Notes: generated by a model from the letters alone, not told the origin. A DNA stretch of 64,000 nt from Mycolicibacterium cosmeticum (GCF_000613185.1 NZ_CCBB010000001.1:62001-126000), one strand, 5' to 3'. Positions 50,923 through 62,312 are shown, numbered from the stretch's first letter. Program-made: numbers and translations.

Positions 50923-51697
50923 TTAGCAAGACCTTCCCCATCGGGAGCCGGCCCGTACCGCGAACCGGCAGCCCGAATCCCACCAGCGCATCGAGGATCG
51001 CCTGGCTGCGGCGCATGCTCGTCAGCTCGCTGGAGCCGGCCAGCAGCGGCACCTGTGTGGCGGCGCCGACCACGGCCGCCCCCACCACGTTCCACATCGC
51101 GGCGACCGACATCACGCCGTCGGTGACCTCGAAGAGTTTGGCGAACAACGGGGCCAATGCGCGATGACTGCGATGGGCCACCCACGTCGTCAGCGCCGCC
51201 TCACTCGGCAGCGCGACGATCCCGTCGCGGGTGGTGCGCACGGTGCCCACGCTGGTGCGGGTGGCCAGGTGCGGATCGTCGGGCAGCGCCCGCAGCGTCG
51301 GATCCACCACGCCGACCCAGTCGATGGCGCCCTCGGAATCGACGTGCACCCAGAGGTTTTCCAGCCCGGTGTCCCAGGCCCGGCCTTCCAGCACGATCAG
51401 CGGCACCACCCGGCCGACCACGACGTGCGCCAGCGTGGCGGCCAATTGCTGGGCCACGGCGGCGTGACTGTCGGTTTCGGCGATCGCGATGTCGAACATG
51501 GTGCGCAGCCGGTCGGTGGTGAGCACCTCGGCCAGCGGCCACCAGCGCCGCCGGGACAGATCACCCATCACCGCGACGCCGTACACGCGCGGACATTCGG
51601 GATACAACTCGCGCAGCCGCCGGCTCGACTCATGCAGCGGCAGGGCCCGCCGAATCGACATCCGAGCAATCAGCGGGTCGTCGATCACGACCGTCAT
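50918..51697 (-). CDS. Iron-regulated protein, FhuF/IucA-C-terminal-like, function uncertain
   Basis: The product has 259 residues. ATG 51697 is chosen because GAGGAGGT is 5 bases before it; GTG 51703 lies in that site. No signal peptide or membrane helix is visible. Weak pattern similarity (LWVHVDSEGAIDWVGVVDP, SVAAMWNVVGAAVV) suggests the family of siderophore-iron reductases and IucA/IucC C-terminal proteins, but the C-terminal Cys cluster of ferric reductases is absent (only one Cys, in YPECP). The IdeR box 19 bases before the ATG predicts induction at low iron. Compared with M. tuberculosis it seems inserted between blaI and the sRNA. Confidence 0.6.
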   Translation of the reverse strand: MTVVIDDPLIARMSIRRALPLHESSRRLRELYPECPRVYGVAVMGDLSRRRWWPLAEVLTTDRLRTMFDIAIAETDSHAAVAQQLAATLAHVVVGRVVPLIVLEGRAWDTGLENLWVHVDSEGAIDWVGVVDPTLRALPDDPHLATRTSVGTVRTTRDGIVALPSEAALTTWVAHRSHRALAPLFAKLFEVTDGVMSVAAMWNVVGAAVVGAATQVPLLAGSSELTSMRRSQAILDALVGFGLPVRGTGRLPMGKVLLN

Positions 51698-51715
51698 CCG
51701 CACCTCCTCGATCAG

Positions 51716-51734
51716 TTAGGTTAGCCTTACTATA
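51716..51734 (-). promoter_or_regulatory. IdeR iron box
   Basis: TTAGGTTAGCCTTACTATA matches the 19-base IdeR consensus at most positions, with the first ten identical or nearly so. It lies 19 bases before the ATG of the iron-related gene, where bound Fe-IdeR would block transcription. Confidence 0.82.
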
Positions 51735-51911
51735 GTCACAGGGGCCACGGCGGCCAAAACCTGTGACTCGACTCACAGACAATCCAGAAAGGCGCGTTGA
51801 CCGGGAACGAAGGGTGCGCACTCGCGCGTTGGACCGGTCACGGAAATTCGATACGACGCACGGTAGTAAGCCCGTGTACGCTCTATTTATCGCTCAGGAG
51901 ATGAACGGGAT

Positions 51912-52328
51912 ATGGCCAAGTTGACGCGGCTCGGGGAACTCGAGCGTGAGGTGATGGATCACCTCTGGACCTCGCGTGAGCCGCAGACGGTGCGGCAGGT
52001 ACACGAGGCATTGGCGGCACGCCGGGATCTCGCCTACACGACGATCATGACCGTGCTGCAACGGCTCGCGAAGAAAAATCTGGTGGTTCAGCACCGCGAC
52101 GACCGGGCGCACCGCTATGCGCCCACCCACGGTCGCGACGAGCTGGTGGCCGGCCTCATGGTCGACGCCTTGGACCAGGCCGCCGACTCCGGTAGCCGGG
52201 AGGCCGCGCTGGTGCACTTCGTCGAGCGCGTCGGCGCCGACGAGGCCGCCGCGCTGCGCCGCGCGCTGGCCGAGTTGGAGGCCAAGCACCAGATCGCGCC
52301 GCCCGCTGGTAATTCGGCCACCAGCTGA
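51912..52328 (+). CDS. blaI: BlaI family transcriptional repressor
   Basis: The product has 138 residues: an N-terminal winged helix (LGELEREVMDHLWTSREPQTV, ARRDLAYTTIMTVLQRLAKKNLV) and a C-terminal dimerisation helix region. It matches Rv1846c, which represses the beta-lactamase gene and others and is inactivated by the membrane sensor when beta-lactams are present. The M56 gene starts 14 bases downstream. Confidence 0.93.
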   Translation: MAKLTRLGELEREVMDHLWTSREPQTVRQVHEALAARRDLAYTTIMTVLQRLAKKNLVVQHRDDRAHRYAPTHGRDELVAGLMVDALDQAADSGSREAALVHFVERVGADEAAALRRALAELEAKHQIAPPAGNSATS

Positions 52329-52342
52329 GAGACACTAGCGGC

Positions 52343-53290
52343 GTGTCCGCGCTGGCCTTCTCCATCGTCGCGTTGCTGCTCGTCGGCCCCGTGCCGGCGC
52401 TGCTCGCGCGTGCGACCTGGCCGCAGCGCGCCCCCCGCGCCGCCATCGTGCTCTGGCAGGCCATCGCACTGGCGGCCGTGTTGTCGGCGTTCTCCGCCGG
52501 GATCGCGATCGCCAGCAGGTTGCTGGTGCCCGGCCCGGACGGGAAACCCACCGCGACCCTGACCAGTGAGATCGGCGTACTGGGCTGGCCCCTGTGGCTG
52601 CTCTACGTCTGCGTGTTCGCCGTGACCCTGATGATCGGCGGCCGGCTCATCGTGTCGGTCCTGGCGGTGGCCGTTGCCACCCGGCGCCGGCGCGCCCATC
52701 ACCGCATGCTGGTCGACCTGCTGGGCATGTCGCGCGACGCGGTGCCCGCCCCGGCGCGCCGGCGCAACGGCCTGCGGGTGCTCGATATCGCCCAGCCGAT
52801 GGCGTACTGCCTGCCGGGCGTGCGCAGCCGCGTCGTCGTCAGCGAGGGCACCCTGACCACCCTTTCCGCCCCCGAGATCGAGGCGATCCTCAGCCACGAA
52901 CGCGCCCACCTGCGTGCCCGCCATGACCTGGTTCTGGAGATGTTCACGGCGGTGCACGCCGCGTTCCCGCGGTTCGTCCGCAGCGGCAGCGCCCTGGACG
53001 CGGTCCGGCTGTTGATCGAGCTGCTCGCCGACGACGCCGCCGTCCGCGTCACCGGCCCTACTCCCCTGGCCCGTGCGCTGGTGGCGTGCGCGGCCGGCCG
53101 TCCCCCGTCGGGTGCGCTGGCCGCCGGCGGCCCGACCACGGTGCTGCGCGTGCGGCGCCTCGGCGGTGAGGGCAATAGTCTGGTCCTCGCGGTGGGCGCG
53201 TACCTGACGGCCGCGGCCATCCTGGTGCTGCCCACACTCGCGTTGGCCATCCCATGGCTCACCGAGTTGCACCGGTTGTTCGCCAACTAG
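52343..53290 (+). CDS. M56 family membrane metallopeptidase (BlaR-like, Rv1845c-like)
   Basis: The product has 315 residues from GTG 52343. Three or four membrane helices surround the zinc site LSHERAHLRARHDL (HExxH variant HERAH). It lacks the C-terminal penicillin-sensor domain of staphylococcal BlaR1, as is normal for the mycobacterial protein. It likely cleaves or triggers loss of BlaI when beta-lactams act. It is in one operon with blaI. Confidence 0.9.
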   Translation: MSALAFSIVALLLVGPVPALLARATWPQRAPRAAIVLWQAIALAAVLSAFSAGIAIASRLLVPGPDGKPTATLTSEIGVLGWPLWLLYVCVFAVTLMIGGRLIVSVLAVAVATRRRRAHHRMLVDLLGMSRDAVPAPARRRNGLRVLDIAQPMAYCLPGVRSRVVVSEGTLTTLSAPEIEAILSHERAHLRARHDLVLEMFTAVHAAFPRFVRSGSALDAVRLLIELLADDAAVRVTGPTPLARALVACAAGRPPSGALAAGGPTTVLRVRRLGGEGNSLVLAVGAYLTAAAILVLPTLALAIPWLTELHRLFAN

Positions 53291-53356
53291 GCATGAAATC
53301 TGGCACGCACGGCGCTGTACAAGGCGACCGACAACAAAACAACGAAAGGCGTCTGC

Positions 53357-54802
53357 ATGACCGAAACCGGCACCGCCCAGATCGGAGTCACCGGCCTCGC
53401 CGTGATGGGCTCCAATCTCGCCCGTAACTTCGCCAGGCACGGGTACACCGTGGCCCTGCACAACCGGTCGATCGCCAAGACCGATGCGCTGCTGGCCGAG
53501 CACGGTTCCGAGGGCAAGTTCGTGCGCAGCGAGACGATCGCGGAATTCCTTGACGCACTGGAGAAGCCACGCCGGGTGATCATCATGGTGAAGGCCGGTG
53601 ACCCGACCGACGCCGTCATCAACGAGCTGGCCGACGCCATGGAGCCGGGCGACATCATCATCGACGGCGGCAACGCGCTCTACACCGACACCATCCGGCG
53701 CGAGAAGGCGATCCGCGAACGCGGCCTGCACTTCGTCGGCGCCGGCATCTCCGGCGGCGAGGAGGGCGCACTCAACGGCCCGTCGATCATGCCCGGCGGC
53801 CCGGCCGAGTCCTACAAGAGCCTCGGTCCCCTGCTCGAAGAGATCTCGGCGCACGTCGACGGGGTGCCCTGCTGCACCCACGTCGGCCCCGACGGTGCCG
53901 GCCACTTCGTCAAGATGGTGCACAACGGTATCGAGTACTCCGACATGCAGCTCATCGGCGAGGCCTACCAGCTGCTGCGCGACGGGCTGGGCAAGACCGC
54001 CCCCGAGATCGCCGACGTGTTCGCCGAATGGAACAAGGGCGACCTGGACAGCTTCCTGATCGAGATCACCGCCGAGGTGCTGCGCCAGACCGACGCCACC
54101 ACCGGCAAGCCGTTGGTCGACGTGATCGTCGACGAGGCCGAGCAGAAGGGCACCGGCCGCTGGACGGTGAAGTCCGCGCTCGACCTCGGCGTCCCGGTGA
54201 CCGGTATCGCCGAGGCCGTCTTCGCCCGCGCCCTGTCCGGATCGGTGGCCCAGCGCAAAGCGACCACGGGCCTGGCTTCCGGCGATCTTGGCGACAAGCC
54301 TAGTGACGCAACGCAATTCATCGACGACGTCGCCAAGGCGCTGTACGCGTCGAAGATCATCGCCTACGCCCAGGGTTTCAACCAGATCCAGGCGGGCAGC
54401 GCCGAGTACAACTGGGGCATCGCGCCGGGCGACATGGCGCGGATCTGGCGCGGCGGCTGCATCATCCGGGCCAAGTTCCTCAACCGGATCACCGAAGCCT
54501 TCGACGAGAACCCGGACCTGCCGACGCTGATCGCGGCACCGTACTTCCGCGACGCGATCGAATCGGGCATCGACAGCTGGCGCCGCGTGGTGGTCACCGC
54601 CACCCAGCTGGGCATCCCGATTCCCGGGTTCTCCTCGGCGCTGTCGTACTACGACGCGCTGCGCACCGAACGGCTCCCGGCCGCCCTCACCCAGGGCCTG
54701 CGCGACTTCTTCGGCGCCCACACCTACGGTCGCACCGACGCCCCCGAGGGCAAGAAGTTCCACACCCTGTGGAGCGGGGACCGCAGCGAGGTGCCGGCCT
54801 GA
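53357..54802 (+). CDS. gnd: 6-phosphogluconate dehydrogenase, decarboxylating
   Basis: The product has 481 residues. The N-terminal NADP site is GVTGLAVMGSNLARNFARHG with HNRS selecting NADP. GAGISGGEEGALNGPSIMPGG and FVKMVHNGIEYSDMQL carry the catalytic Lys and substrate residues. It converts 6-phosphogluconate to ribulose 5-phosphate and carbon dioxide with NADPH in the pentose phosphate pathway. It is the longer, enteric-type Gnd (Gnd1, Rv1844c). AACGAAAGGCG is the likely ribosome binding site. Confidence 0.96.
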   Translation: MTETGTAQIGVTGLAVMGSNLARNFARHGYTVALHNRSIAKTDALLAEHGSEGKFVRSETIAEFLDALEKPRRVIIMVKAGDPTDAVINELADAMEPGDIIIDGGNALYTDTIRREKAIRERGLHFVGAGISGGEEGALNGPSIMPGGPAESYKSLGPLLEEISAHVDGVPCCTHVGPDGAGHFVKMVHNGIEYSDMQLIGEAYQLLRDGLGKTAPEIADVFAEWNKGDLDSFLIEITAEVLRQTDATTGKPLVDVIVDEAEQKGTGRWTVKSALDLGVPVTGIAEAVFARALSGSVAQRKATTGLASGDLGDKPSDATQFIDDVAKALYASKIIAYAQGFNQIQAGSAEYNWGIAPGDMARIWRGGCIIRAKFLNRITEAFDENPDLPTLIAAPYFRDAIESGIDSWRRVVVTATQLGIPIPGFSSALSYYDALRTERLPAALTQGLRDFFGAHTYGRTDAPEGKKFHTLWSGDRSEVPA

Positions 54803-54818
54803 CCGCGGGGAAACCTAG

Positions 54819-56264
<1,446 letters not shown>

Positions 56265-56449
56265 GGCCACCCGCCCGGCGGCGCAAGCTACCATTGAGGC
56301 TTCCCGGCGTCCTGCACCGTGCAACGCCGATCTAGCGAAAGGGATCCCGTGCCACAGGCACCCGTGGAAAACCACGGTGAGTCCGGCGACGCCGACCCCT
56401 CCACTAGTCGGCCGGGCTCGCGGCCCGGCATCCATGTGGTGAGTGCGCG

Positions 56450-57805
56450 ATGAGCCTCACCATGACACTTTTGAGCCTGCTGGCGTTTGTCGCGCTGACC
56501 GCCGGTACCGCCCTGTTCGTGGCGGCCGAATTCTCGCTGACGGCGCTGGAGCGCAGCACCGTCGAGGCCAACGCCCGCACCGGCGGCAAACGCGACGAGT
56601 TCATCCGCAAGGCGCACCGAACCCTGTCGTTCCAGCTCTCCGGTGCCCAGCTCGGCATCTCGATCACCACCCTGGCCACCGGTTACCTGGCCGAACCGGT
56701 GGTGGCCCGGCTGCTGCACGCCCCGCTGGCCGCGATCCGCGTCCCGGCGACCATGATCGACGGCATCGCGCTGGTGCTGGCCCTGCTGATCGCCACGTCG
56801 GTGTCGATGATCTTCGGCGAGCTGGTGCCCAAGAACCTCGCCGTCGCCAAGCCGCTGCCCACCGCCCGGGTGGCCGCGGCCCCGCAGTGGTACTTCGCCA
56901 AGCTGCTCACCCCGGTCATCAACGCGACCAACGGCACCGCCAACTGGATCCTGCGCCGGCTGGGCATCGAACCGGCCGAGGAGTTGCGCTCGGCGCGCTC
57001 CCCGCAGGAACTGGTGTCCCTGGTGCGCAATTCCGCGCGCAGCGGGTCGCTGGACCAGGCCACCGCGGTGCTGGTCGACCGGTCCCTGCAGTTCGGCGAA
57101 CGCTCGGCCGAGGAGTTGATGACGCCGCGGTCCCTGATCGAGACGCTGGAGGCCGACGACACCGTGGCCGACCTGATCGAGGCGGCCATGCGCAGCGGGC
57201 ACTCCCGCTTCCCGATCGTCGAGGGCGACCTCGACGAGACCATCGGCATGGTGCATGTCAAGCAGGTGTTCGAGGTGCCGCCCGCCGAACGGTCCCGCAC
57301 GAGGCTGGCCACGCTGGCGCTGCCGGTCCCGAAGGTGCCGTCCACCCTGGACGGGGACTCCGTGATGACGCAGATCCGCGCCAACGGCCTGCAGACCGCG
57401 ATGGTCGTCGACGAATACGGTGGCACCGCGGGAATGGTCACCGTGGAGGACCTCATCGAGGAGATCGTCGGCGACGTCCGCGACGAACACGATGACGCCA
57501 CCCCCGATGTGGTGCATGTCCGCACCGGCTGGCAGGTCTCCGGGCTGCTGCGCATCGACGAGGTCGACTCCGAGACGCCGTTCCGCGCCCCCGACGGTGA
57601 TTACGAGACCATCGGCGGCCTGGTGCTGCAGGAGCTCGGCCACATCCCCGAGGTCGGCGAGACGGTGGAGCTGCGCGCCTTCGACCCCGACAGCGTCGAC
57701 GACCCGGTGCGCTGGCAGGCCACCGTGCTGCGGATGGACGGCCGGCGTATCGACTTGCTGGAGCTGACCGAGCTGAGCCACGACCAGGAGCGCCACGATG
57801 GGTGA
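56450..57805 (+). CDS. CNNM/HlyC-CorC family membrane protein (Rv1842c-like)
   Basis: The product has 451 residues. The DUF21 (CNNM) transmembrane domain takes up about residues 1-190 with [14 protein letters not shown] and [20 protein letters not shown] pair (about 215-340) and a C-terminal CorC/HlyC domain (about 355-445) follow. Relatives export or sense magnesium and other divalent ions and stabilise the membrane. The next gene is a shorter paralogue overlapping by 8 bases, so they may work as a heteromer. Confidence 0.92.
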   Translation: MSLTMTLLSLLAFVALTAGTALFVAAEFSLTALERSTVEANARTGGKRDEFIRKAHRTLSFQLSGAQLGISITTLATGYLAEPVVARLLHAPLAAIRVPATMIDGIALVLALLIATSVSMIFGELVPKNLAVAKPLPTARVAAAPQWYFAKLLTPVINATNGTANWILRRLGIEPAEELRSARSPQELVSLVRNSARSGSLDQATAVLVDRSLQFGERSAEELMTPRSLIETLEADDTVADLIEAAMRSGHSRFPIVEGDLDETIGMVHVKQVFEVPPAERSRTRLATLALPVPKVPSTLDGDSVMTQIRANGLQTAMVVDEYGGTAGMVTVEDLIEEIVGDVRDEHDDATPDVVHVRTGWQVSGLLRIDEVDSETPFRAPDGDYETIGGLVLQELGHIPEVGETVELRAFDPDSVDDPVRWQATVLRMDGRRIDLLELTELSHDQERHDG

Positions 57806-58847
57806 TCTGCTCGCCGTCGCGCTCACCGTGCTGCTGCTGGGCGCCAACGCGTTCTTCGTCGGTGCCGAGTTCGCGCTCATCTCGGCGCGCCGGGACCGTC
57901 TGGAAGCGCTCGCCGAACAGGGCAAGAAGCGCGCCGTCACGGTGATGCACGCGGCGGAGAACCTGTCGCTGATGCTGGCCGGTGCCCAGCTGGGCATCAC
58001 GATCTGCTCGATCCTGCTGGGCCGGGTGGGTGAGCCCGCCGTCGCGCACTTGCTGGAGAAGCCGTTCGCGCTGCTCGGTGTCGACGAGGCGGTGCTGCAC
58101 ACCGTCTCGTTCGTGGTGGCGCTGGCGGTGGTGGTGACCCTGCACGTGCTGCTCGGCGAGATGGTGCCGAAGAACATCGCGATCGCCGGCCCCGAGACCG
58201 CGGCCATGCTGTTGGTGCCGCCATACCTGGCCTACATCCGGCTAGCCAAGCCGTTCATCGCGTTCTACAACTGGGCGGCCAACACCACCCTGCGCATGCT
58301 GCGGGTGGAGCCCAAGGACGAGCTCGACGTCGCGGTGTCGACCGTCGAACTGTCGGAGATGATCGCCGAATCCCGCTCCGAGGGCCTGCTCGACCACGAG
58401 GAGCACACCCGGCTGACCCGCGCCCTGCAGATCCGGGACCGCGTCGTTGCCGATGTCGCCATCCCGCTCAGCCGGATCCACGCGATACCCGTGGCCCAGC
58501 CCGGTGCCGGGCCGACCGTCGGCGCCGTGCAGAGCGCGCTGGCCGAGACGGGTTATTCGCGCTTCCCGGTCACCGATCCCGACGGCGCCATGCTGGGTTA
58601 CCTGCACATCAAGGATGTGCTGGCCCTGGTCGACGACCCGGACGCGGTGCTCAACGCCACCATGGTGCGCCCGCTGATCAAGGTGCCCGCCGCGCTGCCG
58701 GTGCCCGACGCGCTGTCCCGGATGCGCCGCAACAACAGCCACCTGGCCCTGGTCACCACCGACGACAAGATCACGGCGATGGTCGCGCTGGAGGATCTGG
58801 TCGAGGACCTCGTCGGTACCGTGCGCGACGGAACGCACCGTGTCTGA
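57798..58847 (+). CDS. CNNM family membrane protein without CorC domain (Rv1841c-like)
   Basis: The product has 349 residues: a DUF21 domain (about 1-190; [35 protein letters not shown]) and a CBS pair (about 205-345). It lacks the C-terminal CorC/HlyC domain of its upstream paralogue. Overlap of 8 bases on each side (with the paralogue and with the next gene) shows tight translational coupling. It likely acts with the first CNNM protein in the membrane. Confidence 0.9.
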   Translation: MGDLLAVALTVLLLGANAFFVGAEFALISARRDRLEALAEQGKKRAVTVMHAAENLSLMLAGAQLGITICSILLGRVGEPAVAHLLEKPFALLGVDEAVLHTVSFVVALAVVVTLHVLLGEMVPKNIAIAGPETAAMLLVPPYLAYIRLAKPFIAFYNWAANTTLRMLRVEPKDELDVAVSTVELSEMIAESRSEGLLDHEEHTRLTRALQIRDRVVADVAIPLSRIHAIPVAQPGAGPTVGAVQSALAETGYSRFPVTDPDGAMLGYLHIKDVLALVDDPDAVLNATMVRPLIKVPAALPVPDALSRMRRNNSHLALVTTDDKITAMVALEDLVEDLVGTVRDGTHRV

Positions 58848-59718
58848 GGTTGCCGTCCTGGCCGAGGCGCAGTGGTCCGAACGGGAGCGCCGGCACACCG
58901 AACGGGTCGAGCGGGTGCTCGGCCCGCACCGGGTCCGGGCGCAGGCCGGCCAGACACATCCGGTGTGGGACTTCCTGTTCACCTACTACAGCTTCAAGCC
59001 GCGCCAGCTGGCCCAGTGGCACCCGGGGTTCGGGGTAGCGCTGGAGGGCGCGGCGGCCGAGAAGTTCCTGCGGCGCACCGGTTACCGGCGCCGCGGGCCG
59101 GCCGTCACGGTGGACCCGGACCATCTGGCGTCGCGGCTGGACACCGTCGGTTTCATCGCCGAGCTGCTGTCGGCCACCGCTGCCCGGCCCGCCCGGCTGA
59201 ACTGCTTCGGCATGCACGAATGGGCCATGGTGTACCGGGCCCGCGAGATACGCCACCGCGGCGTGCCACTGCGCCTGGGCCCGGCCGGCACCGACGCGGT
59301 GCTGGAGTCGATGCCGCTGCGCTGCAGCCATTTCGACGCCTATCGGTTCTTCACCGATGCCGCCGTCGGGCGCAACGCCGAGGCGTTGAGCCGGGACGCC
59401 CAGGTACGCCACGAGCAGCCCGGCTGCGTGCACGCCAACATGGATCTGTACAAGTGGTGCTACAAGCTCGGCCCGCTGGTGGCCTCCGAACTGCTGATGG
59501 ACTGTCTCGACCTGGCCCTGACCGCCCGACTGCTGGACATGCAGGCCAGTCCGTACGACCTGAGCGAGTTCGGCATCGCGCCCATCGAGGTCGAGACCGC
59601 GCCCGGGCGCACCACCTACGTCCGGCAGCAGCAGGAGGTGGCGCGGCGTGCGAGCGAGCTCAGGTCGGCGCTGCGCGAGCACTGCCGGCAGCTGCTGGCC
59701 GCGAAGGCGGTTCGGTGA
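58840..59718 (+). CDS. Conserved actinobacterial protein, commonly annotated 3-methyladenine DNA glycosylase
   Basis: The product has 292 residues from GTG 58840. The characteristic pattern WSERERRHTERVERVLGPH, then HPVWDFLFTYYSFKPRQLAQWHPG, recurs in actinobacteria under that name. No helix-hairpin-helix or known glycosylase motif is visible, so the annotation should be treated with caution. Conserved His and Cys (NCFGMHEWAMVYR, CSHFDAYRFF, HANMDLYKWCYKL) could form an active site. It overlaps the CNNM gene by 8 bases and the next gene by 4. Confidence 0.65.
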   Translation: MSEVAVLAEAQWSERERRHTERVERVLGPHRVRAQAGQTHPVWDFLFTYYSFKPRQLAQWHPGFGVALEGAAAEKFLRRTGYRRRGPAVTVDPDHLASRLDTVGFIAELLSATAARPARLNCFGMHEWAMVYRAREIRHRGVPLRLGPAGTDAVLESMPLRCSHFDAYRFFTDAAVGRNAEALSRDAQVRHEQPGCVHANMDLYKWCYKLGPLVASELLMDCLDLALTARLLDMQASPYDLSEFGIAPIEVETAPGRTTYVRQQQEVARRASELRSALREHCRQLLAAKAVR

Positions 59719-60902
59719 GACGCACACTCGCCGCGGTGGCCGTGCTGGCCTCGGTGGCCGGGCTACTGGGGGGCTGCGCCGACCGGCCCGCGGCCACCCC
59801 GGCACCACCGACCTTCGGCCCCGCGCTGCCCGGTGATTTCGGCGGATCCGGGCCGGGCACCTTGGTATCGGCCAACGCCCTGGAGCACCTCGATCCCGGC
59901 CTGGCGGGCAAGACGTCCGTCGCCGCCCGCGTCGTCTACCTGTCGACGTCGGGTATCAGCGACACCCAGGTCAAGGTCAGCGGCACCGTCTTCGTCCCCA
60001 AGGGGAACCCACCCCCGGGCGGCTGGCTGCTGGTCGTGCTGGGGCACCCCAACACCGGCAGCGAAACACCTTGCGCGCCTTCGCTGTCCCCCACCCTGCG
60101 CGGGCTGGCGCCGACGGTCGAGACCTTCCTCGACGCCGGGTACGTCGTCGCCGTCCCCGACTACCAGGGCCTGGGGCTCGACGACGCCCCGCATCCGTTC
60201 CTGGATTCCACCACCGCCGGCTACAACGTGCTGGACGCGGTGCGCGCCACCGGGAAACTGGTGCCCGGCCTGGCCGGCCGGTGGGCCGGCTACGGCACCG
60301 GGCAGGGCGGCCAGGCGGTGTGGGCGGCCAACGAACTGGCGGCCGACTACGGCGGCACCACGCAGCCGGCCGGTGTGGTGGCGGCCGCGCCGACCGCCGC
60401 CGTCGAAGGGCTGGCCGACGCCGCGGCCACCGGCACCCTGACCGACGAGCAGATGCTGACCCTGCATCAGTACCTGTCCGCGCTGGCCAACGAGTACACC
60501 GATTTCCGGATCGACGACTACCGGCATGGAGTGGTGAAGGCCAACTGGGACGCGCTGAGCGGCTGCATCGGCGGGTCCTCGGCGGAGCGTACCGCGGTGC
60601 TGGCCGAGATGACACCCGCGGATCTGCGGCCGTCGACCCCCGAAGCGGCCGACACGCTGCGCGGCTACCTCAAGAAGACCGCCTTGCCGCAGGGTCCCAC
60701 CGCGGCGCCGATGCTGGTGACCGCCGACCGCCCGGGCGGGCTGATACCCCAGGTGTGGACCGACCGCGCGGTGGCGAGGGCATGTGGCCTCGGCGACATT
60801 GTGGCGTTCGGCACACAGGCCGAAGGCAACCCTGACAAGGCCGTTGGCTGGATCACCGACCGATTCAATTCGATTGCCGCCCACAACGATTGCCCGCGGT
60901 AG
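59715..60902 (+). CDS. LIP-family lipase-like lipoprotein lacking Ser and His catalytic residues
   Basis: The product has 395 residues from GTG 59715. The signal peptide ends with a lipobox (GLLGGC, Cys 21). The alpha/beta hydrolase fold of the secretory lipase family is visible (WLLVVLGHPNTGSETPCAPS, YVVAVPDYQGLG). The nucleophile elbow, normally GYSQGG, reads GTGQGG, with Gly196 in place of Ser. The region that usually holds the catalytic His reads FGTQAEGNPDKAVGWI and has none. It probably binds lipid or ligand at the outer membrane face rather than hydrolysing it. Confidence 0.75.
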   Translation: MRRTLAAVAVLASVAGLLGGCADRPAATPAPPTFGPALPGDFGGSGPGTLVSANALEHLDPGLAGKTSVAARVVYLSTSGISDTQVKVSGTVFVPKGNPPPGGWLLVVLGHPNTGSETPCAPSLSPTLRGLAPTVETFLDAGYVVAVPDYQGLGLDDAPHPFLDSTTAGYNVLDAVRATGKLVPGLAGRWAGYGTGQGGQAVWAANELAADYGGTTQPAGVVAAAPTAAVEGLADAAATGTLTDEQMLTLHQYLSALANEYTDFRIDDYRHGVVKANWDALSGCIGGSSAERTAVLAEMTPADLRPSTPEAADTLRGYLKKTALPQGPTAAPMLVTADRPGGLIPQVWTDRAVARACGLGDIVAFGTQAEGNPDKAVGWITDRFNSIAAHNDCPR

Positions 60903-60938
60903 TCCGGAGCCGCCGAGAGTGCAGGCTATGTTGGGAAC

Positions 60939-62312
60939 GTGACCGGGTGGGCGTTGACGCATGGCTGGCTACCGATCGCCATCCAGGCGATCACGGTGGC
61001 GGTCATCATCGTCGTGCTGTGCCGGGCATCGAGCCGGTTCTGGTTGCGCTGGGTCCCGCTGGGGCTGGCCTGTGGCGCCCTGGCGGCCGGACTGGCGTAC
61101 TGGTACATCGAATTCCAGGCCCTTGCCGACGAACCGGCGGGGCCGGCGTTGTGGCTGTGGATCACCGCCTCCGGGCTGACGGTGGTCTTGGCGATCGCCG
61201 GCTGGCGCGCGTCGGGCTGGGCCCGGCGCGGCGCCGCACTGGCCGCCGTCCCACTGAGCGTGCTGTGCGTGGTGATCACCGTCAACGCCTGGACCGACTA
61301 CCTGCCGACGGTGGGCGCGGTGTCGGACCGGGTGACCGGCGCCGAGCTGGAACATCAGGTCGACGAGGCCACGCTGCGTGACATGGTGCACCGCGGCGAA
61401 CGGCCGGCGCACGGCGTCGTGGTGTCGGTCACCATCCCTGGCGACGGACCGGGTGGGTCCGGGTTCCGGCATCGCGACGAACTGATCTATCTGCCGCCGG
61501 CCTGGTTCGCCAGCGACCCGCCCCCGCCGCTACCGGCGGTGGTGATGGCCGGTGGCGAGTTCGGCACCCCGCGCGACTGGCCCAGCACCGGCAACGCCCG
61601 CGCCACCGCCGACACGTTCGCCGCGGCGCACGGTGGTAACGCCCCCATTCTGGTATTCATCGACACCAGCGGTGATTTCACCAACGACACCGAATGCGTC
61701 AACGGTCCGCGCGGTAACGCGGCCGACCACATCACCAAGGACGTCGTGCCGTATGTCATCACTCATTTCGGTGCCGGCGCCCAACCCGCACAGTGGGGTT
61801 TCGCCGGCTGGTCGGCCGGCGGCACCTGCGCGCTCACCACGACGCTGATGCACCCCGAACTGTTCACCACGTTCCTCGATATCGACGGGCAGATCGGGCC
61901 CAACGCGGGCTCCAAGAACCAGACCGTGGCGCGGTTGTTCGGCGGCGACATGGACGCCTACCTGGCCTTCGATCCCCAGACCGTGATGGCCAGGCACGGC
62001 CGCTACGACGGCGTCGCCGCCTGGTTCGCGGTATCGGGACCCGGCCAGCCGACCTACCGTGCCCCCGACCCCACCGACACACCACCGGTCGCGGTCGACC
62101 CCGACTCGCTGGACCCCGAACACGGCGCGGTGGCCCAGCACCTGTGCGCGATGGCCAGCGGTTACGGCATCGAGTGCGCCGTCGTCCCGGACAACGGCGA
62201 TCACGGATTCGCCACCGCGGCGCGGGTATTCGCCGAGGCGTTGCCGTGGCTGGCCGGACGGTTGGGGACGCCGCAGGCGCCCGCCGTTCCGCTGCCCGGT
62301 GCGACAGCGTGA
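60939..62312 (+). CDS. Membrane-anchored alpha/beta hydrolase (esterase)
   Basis: The product has 457 residues from GTG 60939. Three to four N-terminal membrane helices (about 10-30, 40-58, 65-83, 90-112) are followed by an extracytoplasmic esterase domain resembling the antigen 85/esterase D group. The Ser elbow is GFAGWSAGGTCAL and a candidate His is in PDNGDHGFATA, so it looks active, unlike its neighbour. It likely acts on envelope esters. Substrate is unknown. Confidence 0.8.
   Translation: MTGWALTHGWLPIAIQAITVAVIIVVLCRASSRFWLRWVPLGLACGALAAGLAYWYIEFQALADEPAGPALWLWITASGLTVVLAIAGWRASGWARRGAALAAVPLSVLCVVITVNAWTDYLPTVGAVSDRVTGAELEHQVDEATLRDMVHRGERPAHGVVVSVTIPGDGPGGSGFRHRDELIYLPPAWFASDPPPPLPAVVMAGGEFGTPRDWPSTGNARATADTFAAAHGGNAPILVFIDTSGDFTNDTECVNGPRGNAADHITKDVVPYVITHFGAGAQPAQWGFAGWSAGGTCALTTTLMHPELFTTFLDIDGQIGPNAGSKNQTVARLFGGDMDAYLAFDPQTVMARHGRYDGVAAWFAVSGPGQPTYRAPDPTDTPPVAVDPDSLDPEHGAVAQHLCAMASGYGIECAVVPDNGDHGFATAARVFAEALPWLAGRLGTPQAPAVPLPGATA

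Noticed and set aside
52115..54763. Long minus-strand open frame (882 codons) across blaI, M56 and gnd
   Set aside because: It has low-complexity composition and no recognisable motifs, and is antisense to three well-supported genes.
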